Source: CBDCBA01 sp965214125 (GTDB lineage: Bacteria; Planctomycetota; Phycisphaerae; Tepidisphaerales; Tepidisphaeraceae). From it: a stretch of DNA of 64,000 nucleotides. Made by a program: the position numbers and the translations under genes. Each line of letters opens with the position of its first letter. Position 1 is the stretch's first letter. A model generated the notes under the pieces. It worked only from the letters and a program-made list of their open reading frames with translations, was not told the origin of the DNA and ran no database searches. Positions 25,029-33,921 of this stretch are shown one piece after another. The DNA lies in the NCBI GenBank assembly GCA_965214125.1, contig CBDCBA010000010.1, positions 1 through 64,000 on the forward strand, given 5' to 3'.

Positions 25029-27545
25029 ATGGGCGCGTCGCGAATTGCCTTACCTCTCGGCCTGCTCGCGGGCCTCCTCGCCCTCGCGGCGCTCCTGCTC
25101 TCGGCCCCACGCGCCGCCGCACAGGACAATGCCGTGGCGGCGGCGAGCGTGGGGGAGGTCCGCCAGATCGGCTTTGCCGGCTTTTACGAGCCAACGGGCT
25201 GGATCCCGATGCGCGTGCGCATCACCCCCCCGCCGATGGACGCCGGCGCCGCGGCAGCCGCAACGTTCCGCCTGCGCGTCCACCAGCGCGACCTCGACGG
25301 CGACCGCGTCATCTTCGAACGCTCCATCGCCCTCGTTGCGGGCTTGGGGCCGCAGGAGTTCTGGACCTACTTCCAGCTCGAGCCCACCGGCGGCGACCTT
25401 CAGCCGGCGCAGGACCTGCGCGTGGTCCTCGCCGACGAGGACGGCCGCGAGCTGGGCCAACTGTCGACCGGCCGACGCGCACCCCTGCCGCTGCGCGGCG
25501 GCGCGGCCGTCACCGGGGGCAGCGGCGCGATGCCGCCCGAGCGCCTCGTGCTCGTCGTCGGCGACGCCAACACCGGCGGCGGCAGCTTCCCCGGCAACCG
25601 CGAGATCACCGCCGACGACACCGTCATCACCGGCCTTGCCGGCCTCACCGCCGCCGCGCCCATCTCGCCCGCGGAACTGCCCGACCGCGCCATCGGCTAC
25701 GACGCCGTCCACGCCGTGGTCTGGCAGAACGCCGATCCGTCGACCCTGCTCGAAGGCACCGGCGACCAGATGCGCGCCCTGCGTGCCTACGTCCGCCAGG
25801 GCGGGCGCCTGATCGTCACGCACCGCAGCGATTGGCAATCGCTCGGCCCCATCCTCGACATGCTCCCCGTCACGCCGCTGGGCGTGTACGACCTCCCGGA
25901 CATCACGCCGCTGCGCTCGCTCGGGCTCAACCGCCCCAACGGCAGCTCGGGCATGGGCTCGGCCGAGCCGTACGAGGAGGCGCTGGGGCCGTTCCGGTTC
26001 ATTCTCGCGACGCCCAAACCCAATGCCTTCGTCGAATCGTGGCTCGGCAGCGCTGTGCTGCCGGCCGAAACGCTCGAACGCAACGCCACCCTGCTGAGCA
26101 ACGACCGCTCCCCCCTGCTCGCCCGCGGGCCGTACGGGCTGGGGTGCGTCTCCTGGCTGGCGACGGATTTGGGCAATCCGAACGTGGCCGGGCAGCCGAA
26201 CCTGCGCACCGAGGGGTGGGCCTCCATCTGGGCGACGCTGCTGGACGTGGGCGACGTGCCGATCCTGGCCCCAAACGACGCCAACCGCCAGCGCTACGAC
26301 CGCACCCAGGCCCGCGACTTCGGCCCGGCGTACGTCGCCGGCACCCGGCTGGCCGGCAAGAGCGTGGCCCTGGTGACGGTCGCGCTGATCTTCTTCATCG
26401 GCTACTGGCTGCTCGCCGGGCCGGGCCTCTACTTCTACCTGACCACCCGCAAGAAGGCCCACCTGAGCTGGTTCCTCTTCGGCGGCGTGGCGGCCATCGC
26501 GGCCTTGCTCACCGTCGGCCTGACCCGCGCCATCCTCCGCGGCCCGCCGGAGCTGCGCCACATCAGCGTCGAACGCAGCGGCCCCGACGCCCCGCGCCTG
26601 GTCATGGCCGACATGGGCCTGTACATCCCCCGCGACGGCGTGCAGGACCTGCTCGTCGACGCCGCCGGCCCGGACTTCGCCACGCCTACGCTCTCGGCCT
26701 TCGTCCCCCCGGCCGACCCGCTGGGGCTGGGCCTGCGGACCAACCCGATCACCTACACCGTTCCGCTCGATCCGCCCCAGGACGATGCCGCCTCGGCCGT
26801 GCTGCAGGTGCCCTACCGCAGCACGCTCAAAAAGCTCGCCGCCCGCTGGCCCGGACCGACGCAGCCAGGCGTCACCGGCACGGCGCGACTCACGCCCGAC
26901 AGCATCTTCCCCAGCGGCATGCTCACCAACACGAGCGGCCGCGACCTGCGCAACGTTCACGCCGTCTACAAAAGCCTGCGCGGCGGGCGGGTGCAAACGT
27001 TCATCCTCTACGTCCCGCGTTGGCCTGCCGGGCAGGGGCTGGAACTGGACAAGGTCCTCGAAACCGAAAACGGCCGCGCCGGCAACCCGCTGCGCAAGAA
27101 GCAAGGCCGCTCCGGTCCGCCCGGCGACCAGCCGCTGTGGGGCCGCCTCGACCTCAACTGGGTCGCCTACTGGTACGGCGATTCCCTGCTGCACGCGGCG
27201 ATGAACCAGGTGCCGGTTTACGACGATTACGACCGCCCCAACGGGTTCTCGCCGATCGTGCTCAGCCTCTTCTCCATGCTCCCGCCGATGGAGAACGTGG
27301 CCGGCTCTTCCACCAACCGCGCCACCGTGTTGCTACGTCGCGGCGCCGCCGAGTGGGACGCCAGCGCCGCCGTTACCGCCGGCAACCTGCTGGTCATCGG
27401 CGAAGCCGACGACCAGCCGCTGCCCCTGCCGCTGAGCGTAAACAATCGCCCCGTCACCGGCAAAGGCCGCGTGATCGGCCAGTACGTCGTCCCCCTCGAC
27501 CGCTCCGCCATGGCCGAAACCGCCACGGATGACGACGCCGAGTAA
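25029..27545 (+). CDS. Large membrane subunit of an ABC-2 exporter, periplasmic GATase-like domain
   Basis: An 838-aa protein. A signal peptide (LPLGLLAGLLALAALLLSAPRAAAQ) is followed by about 400 periplasmic residues; within these, AIGYDAVHAVVWQNADPSTLL and MRALRAYVRQGGRLIVTHRSDW resemble a class I glutamine-amidotransferase-like fold lacking its catalytic Cys. Two adjacent membrane helices (LVTVALIFFIGYWLLAGPGLYFYL and FGGVAAIAALLTVGL) lie near residue 450, then a second extracytoplasmic domain runs to the end. It stands 56 bp before an ABC ATPase and ahead of a double permease, like GldG-type auxiliary subunits of gliding-motility exporters. Role inferred from context; substrate unknown. 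Confidence 0.7.
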   Translation: MGASRIALPLGLLAGLLALAALLLSAPRAAAQDNAVAAASVGEVRQIGFAGFYEPTGWIPMRVRITPPPMDAGAAAAATFRLRVHQRDLDGDRVIFERSIALVAGLGPQEFWTYFQLEPTGGDLQPAQDLRVVLADEDGRELGQLSTGRRAPLPLRGGAAVTGGSGAMPPERLVLVVGDANTGGGSFPGNREITADDTVITGLAGLTAAAPISPAELPDRAIGYDAVHAVVWQNADPSTLLEGTGDQMRALRAYVRQGGRLIVTHRSDWQSLGPILDMLPVTPLGVYDLPDITPLRSLGLNRPNGSSGMGSAEPYEEALGPFRFILATPKPNAFVESWLGSAVLPAETLERNATLLSNDRSPLLARGPYGLGCVSWLATDLGNPNVAGQPNLRTEGWASIWATLLDVGDVPILAPNDANRQRYDRTQARDFGPAYVAGTRLAGKSVALVTVALIFFIGYWLLAGPGLYFYLTTRKKAHLSWFLFGGVAAIAALLTVGLTRAILRGPPELRHISVERSGPDAPRLVMADMGLYIPRDGVQDLLVDAAGPDFATPTLSAFVPPADPLGLGLRTNPITYTVPLDPPQDDAASAVLQVPYRSTLKKLAARWPGPTQPGVTGTARLTPDSIFPSGMLTNTSGRDLRNVHAVYKSLRGGRVQTFILYVPRWPAGQGLELDKVLETENGRAGNPLRKKQGRSGPPGDQPLWGRLDLNWVAYWYGDSLLHAAMNQVPVYDDYDRPNGFSPIVLSLFSMLPPMENVAGSSTNRATVLLRRGAAEWDASAAVTAGNLLVIGEADDQPLPLPLSVNNRPVTGKGRVIGQYVVPLDRSAMAETATDDDAE

Positions 27546-27601
27546 CGACCGCTCCGGTCTGCCCGCCTCCCACCTCCTCGCTCCCCTCCACCACCGCCCT
27601 C

Positions 27602-28540
27602 ATGTCCGAGCCGGTCATCAAGACGGTCAACCTTACCAAGCGCTACGGCCAACTCGTCGCGCTCTCGAACCTCAACCTCGAGATCGCCGAGGGGGACTGC
27701 TTCGGCTTCATCGGCCCCAACGGCGCGGGGAAGACGACCACCATCAAGATCCTCGCCACCCTGCTGCAACCCACCTGGGGCGAGGCCCGCGTCTGCGGCC
27801 ACGTCGTGGGCTACCAGAGTCGCCAGATCCGCCCGCTGCTCGGCTACGTGCCCGACTACTTCGGGGCCTACGAGGACATGGTGGTGCAGGAGTACCTCGA
27901 ATTCTTCGCCGCCGCCTACAACATCAACGGGGCCGAGCGCGTGAAGGTCGTCGGCGACGTGCTGGAGCTCACCGACCTCGCCTATAAGCACGACGCCCCT
28001 GTCGACGGCCTGTCCCGCGGCATGAAGCAGCGCCTCAGCATCGCCCGCGTGCTCTTGCACGACCCGAAGGTGCTCCTGCTCGACGAGCCCGCGGGCAACC
28101 TCGACCCCCGGGCCCGCGTCGAGCTGCGCGAACTCCTCAAAACGCTGCGGACGATGGGAAAGACCATTATCATCAGTTCCCACATCCTGCCGGAATTGCA
28201 GGATTTGTGTAACACGGTGGGCATCATCGAGCAGGGCGAACTCCTCTACAGCGGCCCGTGGACCGACATCGTCCGCAAGGCCCGCCGCGGCACGATCGTG
28301 CAGGTCGGCGTCGCCAGCAACAGCACCAGCGCCGCCGCCATCCTGAGCGAAGACCCCAACGTCGTCGGCGTCGAGAACAAGGGCGAGCACCTCGAGGTCA
28401 CCCTCCGCGACGGCATCAGCGACTACAGCTTTGTCGCCAACAAACTGGTGCAAGGCGGCTACAAGCTGACCCTCTTCCGCGAGGAAGAAGTCAACCTCGA
28501 AACGGCCTTCATGCGGCTGACGAAGGGGATGGTGCAGTAG
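27602..28540 (+). CDS. ABC transporter ATP-binding protein
   Basis: A 312-aa ATPase of the ABC-2 (CcmA/GldA) class. Walker A is GPNGAGKTTTIK, the signature is VDGLSRGMKQRLSIAR, Walker B is KVLLLDEPAGNLDPRARVEL, and the switch His is in IIISSHILPEL. The last 80 residues form the accessory C-terminal domain common in exporter ATPases. It lies between the large auxiliary subunit and the permease, interrupted by a broken gene on the opposite strand, and should energise that permease. Confidence 0.95.
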   Translation: MSEPVIKTVNLTKRYGQLVALSNLNLEIAEGDCFGFIGPNGAGKTTTIKILATLLQPTWGEARVCGHVVGYQSRQIRPLLGYVPDYFGAYEDMVVQEYLEFFAAAYNINGAERVKVVGDVLELTDLAYKHDAPVDGLSRGMKQRLSIARVLLHDPKVLLLDEPAGNLDPRARVELRELLKTLRTMGKTIIISSHILPELQDLCNTVGIIEQGELLYSGPWTDIVRKARRGTIVQVGVASNSTSAAAILSEDPNVVGVENKGEHLEVTLRDGISDYSFVANKLVQGGYKLTLFREEEVNLETAFMRLTKGMVQ

Positions 28541-28594
28541 AGGTTGAGCGATCCCCGTGATCGGGCGGGGTGCACCGCGGGCTGAAGAGACTGA

Positions 28595-29215
28595 TCACTT
28601 GCCCGACGAACGTTCTGTTCGCCACTTCTCGTAAGCCTCGCGGACGCCGCGCTTCTTCGCCAAGCCGGCCTCGGAGTTGAAGGCGTCGTATCGCTCCGCC
28701 TCGCATTCGGGGCCGGTGCCGACGAGCCGGCCGCTCGCGTCGCAGAGCATCACGAAGCCGTGTTCGGGATCGAGATGCTCTTTGTCGCAGCTGAGGTAGA
28801 TGTCTTGCTCCGCGTTATCCCAGTAGCTCGGGAACACGGCCACAGCCTCGGGCCGGACCACCTTGGCGAGGTCGAGGGGCTGCGCGACGCGGTGCTCGGG
28901 CTCGAGCAGCTCGTTGAACGCACCGATTCCGAGCAACCACGCAGTCCCGCCCCACTCGCCGTGGATCTCGTCCCAAAAGCCTTGGAGCAGGCGTTCGGCG
29001 AGCCCGTCGCAGTGCCGCGCGAAAGCTGCCAGCGTCGCAAGTTCATCTGCGGGCGGATTGCCGGCAGCGTCGAGATCATCGAAGACGAAGCGCAGTCGCG
29101 GCTCTCAGCCGAAGCGGGCGAAGTTGGGAACCTTGATGGCGCCCTTCCACTTGCGCGTGGTCCTAAAAAGCTTGATTGTGCCCAGGTCCGGGTGCTCGAT
29201 TGTCGGCTGATCCAT
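28595..29215 (-). pseudogene. DUF6985-like gene interrupted by an in-frame TGA
   Basis: One reading frame runs from ATG 29215 to 28595 with a single stop. The first part, MDQPTIEHPDLGTIKLF ending IKVPNFARFG, meets TGA near 29105 and continues in the same frame as EPRLRFVFDDLDAAGNPPADEL and, after 40 more residues, LGIGAFNELLEPEHRVAQPLDL to the end (KWRTERSSGK). Without the stop it gives 206 aa resembling DUF6985-type proteins. A CGA-to-TGA change would explain it. It lies antisense between the ABC ATPase and permease genes and may interrupt that operon. Confidence 0.65.
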
Positions 29216-29315
29216 TGCGGCGATGAGAGTAGCCGACACGAAAACGATTGGCACACCGGCGATCGCCGGCACGGTGGTTGCGACCTTCGCCCTGCCGGCC
29301 GATGATGCTCGCTGA

Positions 29316-31412
29316 ATGCTCGGCATCCCCGCCTATCTGTACCAACTTGTTCCCGCGAACCCGATCCTGCTGCGCGTCGTCAGCGTGGGCGGCAAGCGGA
29401 AGAAGGATCTGTTCGTCCGCTGCGCATACCTCGGGCTGCTGATTTTCCTGGTCATCTTCGCCCTGATCGGCAACGACATCGGCGGGGGCGATCTCGACAA
29501 GCTTAGCGCGACCAGCACGTTCATCTTCGTCTCGATGAGCTACCTGCAGCTCGCGCTGGTCAGCCTGCTGGCGCCGATCTTCACGGCAGGGGCGATTACG
29601 CAGGAGAAGGATTCGCAGACGTACGACATCCTGCTCGCCACGCCGTTGACGAACGGGCAGATCGTGCTGGGGACGCTGTTGTCGCGGCTGTTCTTCGTGT
29701 TCGCGTTGCTGGTGAGCGGGATTCCGGTCTTCGGCATCACGCAGATCTTCGGCGGGGTGAGCATTACGGACATCTTGATCAGCACGCTCATCGCGGCAGT
29801 GACGGCGTTGCTGACCGGGGCGCTGGCGACGGCGATCGCGACGTTCAAGGTCGGCACACGGCGGACGATCTTCAGCTTCTACATGCTGATCGTCGTCTAC
29901 CTGCTGGGCGTCTTCCTGCTCGACTACGGGCTCGACGCGTTCCACCCGAGCGTGCTGAACCCCGACACCGGCCTATACGACGCGACGGCGCAGACGAGCT
30001 GGTTGAGCGGCATCCACCCGTTCCTGGCGCTGCGGAGCATTCTCGATCCGGTCGGGTACGCCCCGCCGGCGTTGACCGATTTGCCGCCGGCGTTGCGGGG
30101 CTGGCCCTGGGGGTGGTACTTCACGCGGCCGGCGAGTTTCTTCATCACGTTCGGCATCGTGGTGTCGCTCGTGCTGGTGTTGCCGAGCATCGGGCTGTTG
30201 CGGCGGATGGCGCAGACGACGACGAGCGTCAAAGGGTGGCTGAGCACGAAGCTGTCGTTCCTGCCGGGCGTGCGCCCGCCGGGCAACCGCCCGCCGCGCG
30301 GTGTGTGGAACAACCCGATCGCCTGGCGCGAGGCTAAGACCAAGGCGAGCGCCACGCGGGCCGGTCTGTTGCGGTACGCCTTCATTCTCGCGGGGTTGAT
30401 CGGGGCGATCATCATCTGCTGGCTTTACGCGACCGAGGCGAACTCGCCGCGCACGTTCGTGGATGTCGGCAGCTACAACGCGAGCGCCAACAGCGTGTTC
30501 ATCCAAGGCGAGGATGGCGGCACGTACGCGGTGAACCCGTCGACGCGCGTGGTATTCAACGGAGAGGACGTCGACCCGAGCGTGCTGAACCGGCGCCTGC
30601 GCGTGGCCGGCACGCCGACGTGGGAGGTGATCGACGGCGCGCGGACGCTTACGTACATCAACGTGGCCGAGATCGGCCGGCGGCTCGACGCGGACCTGGC
30701 GAGAAAGCTGCTGCTGGGGATGGTGTTTCTGGAAGTGGCGGTGATCCTGCTGATCGTCACCAATGCCGCCGCCAGCACGGTGACGCGCGAGCGCGAGGAC
30801 GGAACGCTTGATCTGCTGCTGAGCACGCCGATCACCAGCCGGTACTACATCTGGGGCAAGCTGCGCGGTTTGGTGAGCTTCAGCATCCCGCTGATCGTGG
30901 TGCCGACCGTGAGCTGCGCGGTGTTCGTGCTGTACGACAGCTTCCGCTTCGGCACGGGGGCCGCGGGCCAGTGGATGGTGCTGCCCGAGGCGATCGTGCT
31001 GGTGCCCGCGCTGCTGTTGGTGCTGGTGGCGTTCGCGAGCATCGTGGGGATGCGGATGAGCCTGAGCACGAAGACGACGGTGAAAAGCGTGATGGCGTCG
31101 CTGGCGATCGTGGTGGGGTTGTTCGCGTTGCTGGGCTGGTGCGGCACGCAGATCGCGACGAGCACGGGCAGCGAGGTGGGCTTGGTCTTCGCGGCGTTCA
31201 GCCCGCTGACGGTCATCATGCTGCTGATCGACCCCGAGCAGTTCGGCGGCGTGGCGTTCGTGCGGGACGATTTGAGCCGCCAGGCCACGGCCCGGTTCAT
31301 CGTGCTCCTCTTCGGCCTGGGCGCCTGCGCCGCGTATGCGGCGGGGGTGTGGGCGCTGTACAAGTCGATGGTGAAGAACTTCGACATGACGATCCGCAAG
31401 CAGCAGCGGTGA
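29316..31412 (+). CDS. ABC-2 type permease, two fused halves
   Basis: A 698-aa membrane protein made of two ABC-2 permease units. Each half has the coupling signature: ITQEKDSQTYDILLATPLTNGQ near residue 93 and VTREREDGTLDLLLSTPITSRY near residue 490. Each is followed by four or five membrane segments. Between them is an extracytoplasmic stretch (DVGSYNASANSVFIQGEDGGTYAVNPSTRVVFNGEDVD). Together with the ATPase at 27602 and the auxiliary protein at 25029 it makes a plausible complete exporter. The start ATG 29316 lies 101 bp beyond the start of the divergent broken gene. Confidence 0.85.
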   Translation: MLGIPAYLYQLVPANPILLRVVSVGGKRKKDLFVRCAYLGLLIFLVIFALIGNDIGGGDLDKLSATSTFIFVSMSYLQLALVSLLAPIFTAGAITQEKDSQTYDILLATPLTNGQIVLGTLLSRLFFVFALLVSGIPVFGITQIFGGVSITDILISTLIAAVTALLTGALATAIATFKVGTRRTIFSFYMLIVVYLLGVFLLDYGLDAFHPSVLNPDTGLYDATAQTSWLSGIHPFLALRSILDPVGYAPPALTDLPPALRGWPWGWYFTRPASFFITFGIVVSLVLVLPSIGLLRRMAQTTTSVKGWLSTKLSFLPGVRPPGNRPPRGVWNNPIAWREAKTKASATRAGLLRYAFILAGLIGAIIICWLYATEANSPRTFVDVGSYNASANSVFIQGEDGGTYAVNPSTRVVFNGEDVDPSVLNRRLRVAGTPTWEVIDGARTLTYINVAEIGRRLDADLARKLLLGMVFLEVAVILLIVTNAAASTVTREREDGTLDLLLSTPITSRYYIWGKLRGLVSFSIPLIVVPTVSCAVFVLYDSFRFGTGAAGQWMVLPEAIVLVPALLLVLVAFASIVGMRMSLSTKTTVKSVMASLAIVVGLFALLGWCGTQIATSTGSEVGLVFAAFSPLTVIMLLIDPEQFGGVAFVRDDLSRQATARFIVLLFGLGACAAYAAGVWALYKSMVKNFDMTIRKQQR

Positions 31413-31419
31413 GGCGGGT

Positions 31420-31446
31420 CACCACGGAGGCACCGAGACACGGAGG
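31420..31446. repeat. Left inverted repeat flanking the GxxExxY gene
   Basis: The sequence CACCACGGAGGCACCGAGAC and following bases is the imperfect reverse complement of 31835-31863. The arms enclose the 375-bp GxxExxY gene, so the whole 31420-31863 block looks like a short gene-carrying inverted-repeat unit. Confidence 0.75.
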
Positions 31447-31454
31447 GCAGAGGC

Positions 31455-31829
31455 ATGCTTGTGGATGAGGCATTGACGCACGAAATCATCGGGGCGGCGA
31501 TGGAGGTCCATCGGGAGTTGGGGCCGGGATTGTTGGAGTCGGCGTACGAGATGTGCCTGTGCCACGAGCTGAAGCTGCGCGGGCTGGCGTTTCAGCGGCA
31601 GGTGCGATTGCCGGTCATCTACAAGGGCATTAGGCTGGACGTCGGCTATCGAACCGATGTGCTCGTGGAGGAGCGGGTCATCGTCGAACTCAAGGCCGTC
31701 GAGAAGGTCACGCCCATCGACCATGCGCAACTGCTCACCTACTTGCGGCTGCGCACCGTCAAGGTCGGCCTTCTCATCAACTTCAACGTTCCCACTCTCC
31801 GCGACGGAATCACAAGGCGCGTGCTCTGA
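31455..31829 (+). CDS. GxxExxY protein (PD-(D/E)XK fold)
   Basis: A 124-aa protein of the GxxExxY family; the motif is ELGPGLLESAYEMCLCHEL. The nuclease-fold triad positions are in GYRTDVLVEERVIVELKAVEK (Asp, then E-x-K). Family members are small, scattered and usually solitary, often flanked as here by degenerate inverted repeats, and their cellular role is unsettled. ATG 31455 follows the left inverted repeat by eight bases. Confidence 0.9.
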   Translation: MLVDEALTHEIIGAAMEVHRELGPGLLESAYEMCLCHELKLRGLAFQRQVRLPVIYKGIRLDVGYRTDVLVEERVIVELKAVEKVTPIDHAQLLTYLRLRTVKVGLLINFNVPTLRDGITRRVL

Positions 31830-31834
31830 CTCTC

Positions 31835-31863
31835 CTCTCCGTGCCTCCGTGTCTCCGTGGTGA
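31835..31863. repeat. Right inverted repeat flanking the GxxExxY gene
   Basis: It reads CTCTCCGTGCCTCCGTGTCT and ends CTCCGTGGTGA, matching the complement of the arm at 31420-31446 with a few mismatches. It runs to 12 bases before the glutamate dehydrogenase ATG. Confidence 0.75.
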
Positions 31864-31874
31864 ACACCCCGCAC

Positions 31875-33161
31875 ATGGTCGCCAATACTAACCTCCTTCG
31901 CCCTGCCGACGAGAAGCACACCGCGTTCTGGAAGAACGCCCACCTGTACTTCAATCGCGTCTACACCCGCATGCACCTCGACGAGACGTGGCGGCAGGTG
32001 CTGTCGTCGCCAAAGCGCATCACGACCGTGAGTTGCCCGATCCGCATGGACGACGGCAGCATTCAGGTCTTCACCGGATTTCGCGTCCAGCATTCCAACG
32101 TCCTGGGCCCCTACAAGGGCGGCCTGCGCATGGCGGGCAACGTCGCGCGCGACGAGGTGATGGCGCTGGCGATGCTTCAGACGTGGAAGAATGCCCTCGT
32201 CAACCTGCCTTACGGCGGGGCCAAGGGCGGCATCATCTGCGAGCCTAAGAGCCTGTCGCCACGCGAGCGGGAGAACCTTGTTCGCCGGTTTACTTACGAG
32301 ATCAGCGACGTCATCGGCCCGGCGATCGACATTCCGGCCCCGGACCTCGGCACCGACGCCCAGGCGATGGCGTGGATGGCCGACACCTACTCGAGCGTCG
32401 TCGGCCACCAAGAACTAGGCGTGGTGACGGGCAAGCCGGTCAGCATCGGCGGCAGTGTCGGGCGCGAGGAAGCGACGGGCCGCGGCGTGATGAACACGCT
32501 GCGCCGCTGGCGGCGCACGGTGGAGGACAAGCCGCTCGACGGGCTGCGCGTCAGCGTGCAGGGCTTCGGCCAGGTCGGTTCTCACGCTGCCCGGCTGCTC
32601 GCCGAGCGCGGCTGCACGATCGTCGCCATCAGCGATAAGTTCGGCGGCATTTACAATGCGAACGGCATCGACATCGCCGCGGCAATGGAGTACTACCGCG
32701 TCAACAACCAACTCACCGACTTCAAGGCGGGCGAGGCGATCACGAACGAGGAAGTGCTGACCGTCGACTGCGACGTGCTGATTCCCGCGGCCATCGAGAA
32801 CACGGTCAACAGCCGCGTGGCCAACCAAGTCAAGGCTCGGATTCTCGTCGAGGGTGCCAACGGCCCGACCACGCCCAAGGCCGACGAAATCTTGCGCGAC
32901 CGCGGCGTGGTGATCCTGCCCGACATCCTCGCCAACGCCGGCGGCGTGACGGTCAGTTACTTCGAGTGGGTACAAGGCCTGGATCACTACTTCTGGGATC
33001 TGAAGCGCGTGCAGGACGAGCTGCAGAAGATCATGGAGTCGGCCTTCGACCGCGTGCATGCGCTCACGCTCGAGAGCAAGTGCGACTACCGGACGGCGGC
33101 CTACACGATCGCGGTCAGCCGCGTCGCTGAGGCGTGCCGGCTGAAGGGGTTGTTCCCGTGA
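31875..33161 (+). CDS. gdhA: Glutamate dehydrogenase (Glu/Leu/Phe/Val dehydrogenase family)
   Basis: A 428-aa NAD(P)-dependent enzyme converting glutamate to 2-oxoglutarate and ammonia. The catalytic lysine block is GPYKGGLRMAGNV and LPYGGAKGGIICEP, IPAPDLGTDAQAMAWMADTYS follows, and the Rossmann domain has VSVQGFGQVGSHAARLLAERG. The late block VEGANGPTTPKADEIL and PDILANAGGVTVSYFEWVQ is standard. ATG 31875 is preferred over GTG 31857, which lies in the repeat arm. Length is usual for the hexameric class. Confidence 0.95.
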   Translation: MVANTNLLRPADEKHTAFWKNAHLYFNRVYTRMHLDETWRQVLSSPKRITTVSCPIRMDDGSIQVFTGFRVQHSNVLGPYKGGLRMAGNVARDEVMALAMLQTWKNALVNLPYGGAKGGIICEPKSLSPRERENLVRRFTYEISDVIGPAIDIPAPDLGTDAQAMAWMADTYSSVVGHQELGVVTGKPVSIGGSVGREEATGRGVMNTLRRWRRTVEDKPLDGLRVSVQGFGQVGSHAARLLAERGCTIVAISDKFGGIYNANGIDIAAAMEYYRVNNQLTDFKAGEAITNEEVLTVDCDVLIPAAIENTVNSRVANQVKARILVEGANGPTTPKADEILRDRGVVILPDILANAGGVTVSYFEWVQGLDHYFWDLKRVQDELQKIMESAFDRVHALTLESKCDYRTAAYTIAVSRVAEACRLKGLFP

Positions 33162-33191
33162 CCCACCGCCGCGCGGTAGAATGGAAGTGCC

Positions 33192-33815
33192 ATGACCGCC
33201 ACCGCCCAAGCCGTGGAGCAGCTTCGCGTTCGCTCCGACTTTCTCGACATCGTCGAGGAGATTGAACGTCTCCGCGCCGATGAGGCGGAGCGGCGCGAGC
33301 GGCATTTCGAGGAAATGGCACCGGAAGATCGTAGTGAGTTTATCAACGGGGAGATCGTCATGCCGTCGCCGTGGAAGCTGAAGCACACCGACACGACTGA
33401 GGTGATCTACGACATCGTGAAGGCTCATGTGGTCGCGCGGAAGCTGGGGCGAGTTGGCAACCAAGCGTTCATGTGCCGCTTCGGGCGCAACGACTATTTC
33501 CCGGACATCTGCTTTTGGCCGTCCGAAGTTTCTTCACATTTCGAAGATGATCAGGCGATTTTCCCCCCGCCGCTCTTCGCGGTGGAAGTGCTCAGCCCCT
33601 CCACCGCCAGTCGTGACCGCGGCGTGAAGTTCGTCGACTACGCCGCCGGCGGCGTGCGCGAGTATTGGATCGTTGACCCCGACGCCCGCACGATCGAGCA
33701 GTACCGCAGCGACGATAAGCAGCCCTACCGCCTGCTCCGCAAGCTCGACAGCGGCACGCTCAAGTGTGAGATCATCGACGGCTTCACGCTCGACGTTGAC
33801 GCAGTCTTCGCATGA
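33192..33815 (+). CDS. Uma2 family (DUF820) putative restriction-like endonuclease
   Basis: A 207-aa PD-(D/E)XK superfamily protein. Uma2 hallmarks are RSEFINGEIVMPSPWKLKHT, NDYFPDICFWP (Asp), PPPLFAVEVLSPSTASRDRGVKFVDYAAGGVREYWIVDP (E-V-L in place of E-x-K) and RTIEQYRS. The first 50 residues are a helical extension (FLDIVEEIERLRADEAERRERHFEEM). Uma2 genes proliferate in cyanobacteria and planctomycetes with no settled function. It stands alone 30 bp after gdhA. Confidence 0.9.
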   Translation: MTATAQAVEQLRVRSDFLDIVEEIERLRADEAERRERHFEEMAPEDRSEFINGEIVMPSPWKLKHTDTTEVIYDIVKAHVVARKLGRVGNQAFMCRFGRNDYFPDICFWPSEVSSHFEDDQAIFPPPLFAVEVLSPSTASRDRGVKFVDYAAGGVREYWIVDPDARTIEQYRSDDKQPYRLLRKLDSGTLKCEIIDGFTLDVDAVFA

Positions 33816-33820
33816 AGCTT

Positions 33821-33899
33821 GGTAGCCGCGACGCAACGCGGCGCGGTCGGGCGCGATTGCAACGGCGTCAGACCGCGCCGCATCGCGTCGCGGCTATCG
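33821..33899. repeat. GGTAGCCGCGAC-type hairpin repeat
   Basis: The left arm GGTAGCCGCGACGCAACGCG at 33821 pairs imperfectly with the right arm ending CGTCGCGGCTATCG at 33899. The centre is about 22 bp. It belongs to the same family as the element at 46221-46287 (shared GGTAGC[CT]GCGAC and CAACG). It lies between the Uma2 stop and the stop of the convergent metalloprotease gene. Confidence 0.8.
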
Positions 33900-33921
33900 A
33901 CGGTTGCTCCGGGTCGAGCGG

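Noticed and set aside
25050..27194. Long antisense frame (714 codons) opposite the exporter subunit gene
   Set aside because: High-GC DNA gives long frames opposite real genes. This one has biased Arg/Gly/Ala composition and no domain, while the plus strand encodes a signal peptide and membrane helices.
29104..29106. TGA near 29105 as selenocysteine
   Set aside because: Context FG-TGA-EP fits a CGA to TGA nonsense change; no selenoprotein family or SECIS-like hairpin is visible just downstream, and the family is not known to use selenocysteine.
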